A stretch of DNA of 64,000 bases from Euonymus europaeus (lineage: Eukaryota; Streptophyta; Magnoliopsida; Celastrales; Celastraceae), in the NCBI GenBank assembly GCA_963580455.1, contig OY756970.1:16244001-16308000 (forward strand), read 5' to 3'. This document shows positions 59,501 through 64,000 of the stretch, piece by piece. Under the pieces are notes generated by a model that saw only the letters and a list, made by a program, of their open reading frames with translations, was not told where the DNA came from and ran no database searches. The translations under genes were made by a program, and so were the position numbers. Within the stretch, counting starts at the first letter, position 1, and the number at the start of each line of letters is the position of its first letter.

Positions 59501-62500
59501 TGTTTCGGAGTGCATTGTGAACAGTTTTTTCCCTTGAAGGATGTGGATGAAAAGTTAGTTTTCTGGTTGGGGGTAGGGAACTGACACCTTGAAATTATAA
59601 CAGTCATCTCCCTATCTGCTTCATGGATTGATTGATAATATTCTGTGAAATGGATGTTATATTTCTTTTCTGTATTTTTTATCTCACTTTTAATGCGTCA
59701 ATGTCAATTTCAGGAAGAACGTCAGAAGAGAATGCTCGCGAATGAAGACTCCAACTCTAGTGATGAAGACTCCAACTCTAGTGATGAAGACAATGAACAT
59801 GTTGAAAAACCATCTGTGAAGAAGTCACTGTCAATTTCAGGGGATGACCTGGGTGATTCCTTTGCTCTTGATGACGATCCTGGAACTAAGAAAGGTTGGA
59901 TTGATGAGATTCTTGGAAGAGATGGTGCAGATCCTGAAAATGATGATGATGGTTCTTCTGAGGATTCAGAAAGTGTTGAAGATGATGATAACAAAGAAAT
60001 ATCTGATGAAGATGAAGATGAAAACAATGATCATGAAGAAAGTTCTCTTTCCCTGAAGGATTGGGAACAAAGTGATGACGACAATCTTGACACAGATTTG
60101 GAAGATGGAGAAGATAATGAAACTGACTGCAGTGATGACCCAGAGATAAAGCCAAGGGAGCATATAAAGTCTAGGAACATTGATGCAGTTAAAGTTAGGA
60201 CTGGTGTTATGGATGGGAAAAAAATTAAAGCATCTGCTGTTGACATTCCCTATTTAATTGAAGCTCCAAAGAGCTTTGAGGAACTTTGTGGGCTGTTGAA
60301 AAACTGCTCTAATGCTGATGTTCTTCTTGTTATTAACCGTATTCGGGCAAGCAATGCCATAAAGCTTGCTGCAGAAAATCGGAAGAAAATGCAGGTAAGA
60401 ATTTCTACCTTCTTTGCTTGTTCCATGTGTGTATTACTGGGCATATGTAAGTTTTTAGCACTTGTTTCCCTAACATCTCCTAATTTAGTTAACTATTTTC
60501 TTTCTGGATTATATTAGTTCTTTAGAATGTAAAGCAAGAGTAGTTCTGCTTATTCTTCTAGGTAAGAATTGTAACGGATTGTTATTTGATAATTTCAATC
60601 TAGCACTCTTTCAGTGTTGTGGTTCAGAACCAGATAATTAGTCAGTGCAAAATAAAATTTGAAGTACATAACTACATATAAATGACAAGATTTTCTGCTA
60701 ACAATGCTGTTTGATTGGTTAACAATAACTCATTAAAATTTCAATCCTTGAATTTAGTTGATGTTTTTATCAACTGAGAATTCTTATGATTTTACTTTAT
60801 TACCATGATAATATTGTGCAATTTTGCAGAAAGTATGATTTCTTTTGGTTCCTTCCTTTTAGATTTAGCTTCTAATTATTTCCTTTTGGATCCTTGTGTC
60901 TTTAGATTAGATTCCTCTATGTGTGTGTGTGTTTGTGTCGAAGTGAAAAGTGATGCTTAGATCCTACAATAGGAAGATTGTAAAAAATGAGGTCTGTGAG
61001 CAATGAGCATTATTCTGCAGTTCCAGAAATTTGCATGCTATTTTGGATGGATGTGCCATGTGTGTGTATGCCTCATGTTTTTGTGCGTCCTTATGTGTTA
61101 TCTAATTTCTATTTGGTAAAGAAAAGGCTTGTATGCATTTAAGGCTAATTATGAACTTTTTTGTTGGTTCTAAAAGGAAAAGGTAAAGTTTATGCACATG
61201 AGAGCTGGAGTAGTTTGATGTGTTTCTATTGATTAGCATCACAATACGTGTTTAGAATTTTTCTTACCTAAAACTAAGGTATCTGAATTGTTCCAGGTGT
61301 TTTATGGCATTCTATTGCAGTATTTTGCTGTTTTAGCAAATAAGAAGCCCTTGAATTTTGAGTTGTTAAATTTGTTGGTCAAGCCCTTGATGGAATTGAG
61401 TGCAGAGATCCCGTACTTTGCTGCAATATGTGCTCGTCAGCGAATATTACGCACCCGTGCTCAATTTTGTGAGGAAGTTAGAAACCCAGGTGGTTTATTA
61501 TATGCTTTTAAGTCATTGGTCCTAATAACTTTGTCAATATGTTGCATCCAGCTGAACATTTATTTTACTTGCAGAGAACGGTTGTTGGCCTTCATTGAAA
61601 ACATTGCTTCTCCTGAGGTTGTGGTCGATGATTTATCCGTGCTCTGACTTCCGTCACGTGGTCATTACACCAGCATTACTGTTGATGTGTGAATATTTGA
61701 TGCGTTGCCCCATATTGTCTGGTCGTAATGTTGCTATGGGTTGTTTCTTATGTTCTATGGTTCTCAAAGTATGCACCCTCAATCCCTTGTTTAATGTTTT
61801 TGATGTTCATTCTATTTGTTCTACAAGTTCTATAAACTTGTCTCTTGCCTATTAGTTCTTGAGGTTTTTTCACACTGGGTTTAATTCATATACAGTTGAA
61901 CATGTGGCTCAATGGTAGAGTTGTAGGTGTGCAACCTAGGGGTCACAGGTTCAATTATTGAAAATAGCCGCTTCACATATTGTGTAGAGCTAAGGTTTGT
62001 GTACATCTTGCATATCCCTATCCCCAATCTTGCCTAGTGCAAGAACCTTCTGCATGAGCGTTGTTTCGGTTTAATTCATATCTAAGTTTCTATTTCATTA
62101 TGCAATCCTGTTAGTTTCAGGAAAGCTATAGTGCAATTGTTCATGTGTGAAGCTTTATAATGTAATGTACACTATAAATATGTTGTTTATGGTGCATCAC
62201 ATGTTTATAACAGGTTGTAAAACAATCTCGGAGGTTCTGTCCTGAAGCCATAATGTTTCTCAAGACATTGCTAATGGCAATTACTGACAGAAAAGGAGTA
62301 TCAGCTCAGGAATCTCAGGTACATGTCTCAATTAGATTAGATCTTTTTATCATGGTTTTTTTTTCACTTGAGTCCTGATGTTTAACTTACACATGTAGGC
62401 TAACAAGAAAAATAAAATAACCAAGTTTTTCAACCCAAGTAAAAGGCCGTGGGTGTTTTCCATTTGCTTGTGTCCAACAGTGATGGTTTTTTTTAAAAAA

Positions 62501-64000
62501 AATCGTCATTTTATACTTTTATTTGAATAACAAGTGTTTATAACTGTATGAAAGACCAACCATTTATGTGATCTCTATTTGACAGTTGTATCATATGGAA
62601 TTAAAAGCGGTTAGACACATGCTATACATCCATGACCGCATAAATGACGTCAGTTGTCTAAATTTCGTCGTGCTAATGGAGTTGCCAGAGGACTCTCCTT
62701 TTTTCAGCTCAGATAATTTCAGGTTTGTAATTTATTTTCTTATTAACTGTATTCGATCAGAGAGAAGTAACAAAAAGTAAGTTTTTTAGTATCCTGGCTG
62801 GAATTTTCAAGATGATAGAAACTAGTGAACATGTAGTTAATAGGATTAAAAACAGGTGGATGAAGTGTAGGAGTGCATCTGTAGTTTTATGCGACCAAAG
62901 GATTCCTGTAGGGTTGAAGGGGAAATTCTATAGGTCAGCCATTCGACCTCTGATTATATATGGTTCATGATATTAGGCTATTAAGGGACAAGATATTCAA
63001 AAATGCATGTAATATAAATGTGAATGCTTCATTGGATGTATGGCCGCACGAGTAAAGATATTATACGAAATGAGATTATTAGATCTAAGTTGAAGTAGCA
63101 CCAATTGAAGATAATTTGCAAGTAAATCATTTAAGATAGTATGGGTATGTTCAACGTCGAGATGACGGTGTTGCAGTGAGAACAATCGATAGAATTTGCA
63201 TAGGAGAGTAGGTAGCGAAGATGAAGACCTTAAATGACATGGCTTGAAGTAATAGGAAAGGATATAGATTCAATAGGAGTCGATGAAAGTATGATGGCAA
63301 AAACAAGTGCTCATAGTAGATTTCCATTGATTTTCTCATGGACTCGTGTAGGCGATCCCAAACTTTTGGGATAAAGGCTCGGATTATGATGATGATTCAC
63401 TTTATTAGAGGATGCACTAAGGTGTACATTCAATGATGTCTTATTCCATGGTCCACAGACTCTCTCTCTCTCTCCCTCTCCCTCTAAAAGGTTTGGACCC
63501 AAGGGGGTGGGGTTTTTGGTTTTTTGATGTTGACATGTCTGTGCAAACAAAATTTATGAGCCATGTCAGGCAATGTTGCCATCTAAAATTTGCCAATTTT
63601 GTTTACTATTTGATAAAATATGAATTCTCCATATGCAGGGCTAGCGTGCTATTAACTGCGGTTGAAACTCTAAGAGGATTTGTGGATACATATGAAGGAT
63701 TCAGTTCATTTCCAGAAATTTTCTTGCCATTTTCCATGTTACGTGAAGTGGCTGGGCAGGAGAACATGCCAGAAGCTTTACGAGAAAAGTTTAAGGATGT
63801 TGCTCAGCTCATTGAGAAGAAAGTCGATGAGCATCACATGCTTCGGCAACCACTTCAAATGCGAAAGCGGAAACCAGTGCCTATCAAATTAGTTAATCCA
63901 AAATTTGAAGAAAAGTAATTTATCCGCCCTTCTATCTTTCACAATGTTTCCTTTTTTTCACTTTATAAGTTTATTCTGTTATGTACCCTTGCATAATTTG
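56508..64000 (+). CDS. NOP14: NOP14, nucleolar 40S ribosome-biogenesis protein, partial at right edge
   Basis: A component of the small-subunit processome needed for 18S rRNA maturation and 40S assembly in the nucleolus. Exons at 56508-56711, 56805-56939, 57600-57753, 58154-58227, 58380-58439, 58525-58731, 59033-59161, 59714-60394, 61297-61489, 61575-61768, 62214-62318, 62586-62722 and 63639-63914 are in frame for about 849 codons. The last donor (AA|GTAATT) leads to exons beyond the window. The N-terminus is basic (MGKTPSKKGNKKKRK). NOP14 hallmarks are visible: NPFETIWSRRKFDIIGKK, GLARSLAIEKRKKTLLKEYE, VFVDKRIGE. Exon 8 has a long Asp/Glu/Ser stretch with two DSNSSDED units. The conserved helical C-terminal half includes FYGILLQYFAVL and VPIKLVNPKFEE. 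An optional duplicated exon lies at 57815-57895. Transposon copies sit in two later introns. Confidence 0.93.
57815..57895 (+). other. Duplicated exon 3 segment of NOP14, possible cassette exon
   Basis: This 81-bp segment repeats the 3' half of exon 3 (from TCATTCAGAAA at 57677, offset 143 bp). The similarity continues about 50 bp into the following intron. It is bounded by a usable acceptor (TGTTAG before 57815) and a donor identical in context to that of exon 3 (CTGAAA|GTAATA). Its length is a multiple of three and it enters and leaves in phase 1, so it can be included or skipped without frameshift. If included it adds 27 residues containing YDFDDELLSDDDNYDGAEAT. Confidence 0.65.
61878..62081 (+). 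mobile_element. Au-type SINE with 14-bp target-site duplications in a NOP14 intron
   Basis: Direct repeats GGTTTAATTCATAT at 61878-61891 and 62068-62081 enclose 176 bp. The body starts with a tRNA-like head: an A box GTGGCTCAATGGTAGAG and, about 30 bp later, a B box-like GGTTCAATT. The body then resembles the plant Au SINE in order: AGAGCTAAGGTTTGTGTACAT, then CCCTATCCCCA, then GTGCAAGAACCTTCTGCA, ending GTTGTTT. The length agrees with the family. The head excludes a true tRNA gene because no acceptor stem or full cloverleaf forms. Confidence 0.85.
62785..63405 (+). mobile_element. RTE-type LINE 3' fragment in a NOP14 intron
   Basis: The plus strand can be read, with stops and shifts, as SEHVVNRIKNRWMKCRSAS, VVLCDQRIPVGLKGKFYRSAIRPL and IIYGS. 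Further on come KCECFIGCMAARVK and traces of the LRWFGHVQRR region. This is the well-known C-terminal stretch of plant RTE-like non-LTR retrotransposons, after the reverse transcriptase domain. The fragment ends with TTTTGGGATAAAGGCTCGG followed by ATGATGATGATT, matching the microsatellite-type 3' end of that clade. It lies between exons 12 and 13 of NOP14 in the sense direction. Confidence 0.8.

Noticed and set aside
59722..60246. Several antisense and alternate frames over the acidic NOP14 exon, rich in Ser or His
   Set aside because: They are produced by GAT/GAA-rich repeats in the sense exon and have no independent support.
61899..61960. tRNA-like A and B boxes
   Set aside because: No acceptor stem or complete cloverleaf; flanking 14-bp duplications show it is a SINE head.

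Overview
This window is nuclear DNA of a flowering plant. The genes have many short exons with GT-AG introns, the intergenic DNA is AT-rich, and plant transposable elements are abundant. An intact MADS-box gene carrying the euAP1 C-terminal motif ([19 protein letters not shown]) points to a core eudicot. I cannot name the genus from sequence alone.

Layout, left to right. (1) 1036-2673 (+): a cytosolic-type 6-phosphogluconolactonase in three exons. (2) 4027-14701 (-): a twelve-exon gene, convergent with the first, encoding about 1257 aa with FYRN and FYRC domains at the N-terminus and a WD40-like C-terminus. (3) 15-20.8 kb: AT-rich DNA with degenerate repeats. (4) 20869-21049: a tRNA-type SINE with 15-bp target-site duplications, just upstream of (5) 21361-22646 (+), a CRABS CLAW (YABBY) orthologue in seven exons. 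(6) 22886-28684: a 5.8-kb PIF/Harbinger DNA transposon with terminal inverted repeats, an uninterrupted SANT/Myb-like gene and a DDE transposase, starting 239 bp past the CRC stop. (7) 30125-32330: a 2.2-kb solo-LTR candidate with a GACCC target duplication. (8) About 33.2-33.45 kb (-): a relic resembling BIG GRAIN 1-like. (9) 34715-35179: a 5'-truncated LINE with 20-bp duplications. (10) 36306-39693 (+): a SEPALLATA-type (SEP4/RIN-like) MADS pseudogene with several independent lesions. (11) 41418-46526 (-): a full Ty1/copia element with one 1484-codon polyprotein frame and two 278-bp LTRs that look identical. (12) 46.9-51 kb: LINE relics with an internal tandem duplication. (13) 52953-55738 (+): an APETALA1 orthologue in eight exons. 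(14) 56508 to beyond the right edge (+): NOP14, a ribosome-biogenesis gene, with a duplicated exon and with SINE and RTE-LINE insertions in its introns.

Functionally, this is a floral-regulator neighbourhood. CRC (carpel and nectary), a decayed SEP4-like gene and AP1 (floral meristem and sepal identity) sit in one orientation within about 35 kb. From memory, CRC, a BIG GRAIN-like gene, AP1 and a NOP14-like gene are also near one another on Arabidopsis chromosome 1, and tomato has a SEP4-like/AP1-like tandem (RIN-MC). The window therefore appears to preserve an old floral gene block whose SEP4 member has died here. The housekeeping genes at the edges (pentose phosphate pathway, ribosome assembly) are ordinary. 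I found no CRISPR array, operon or prokaryote-like system. The most distinctive items are the AP1 C-terminal extension that buries the CaaX-like motif, the duplicated NOP14 exon, the SEP4-AP1 relic tandem, and several transposon insertions dated or bounded by clear target duplications.
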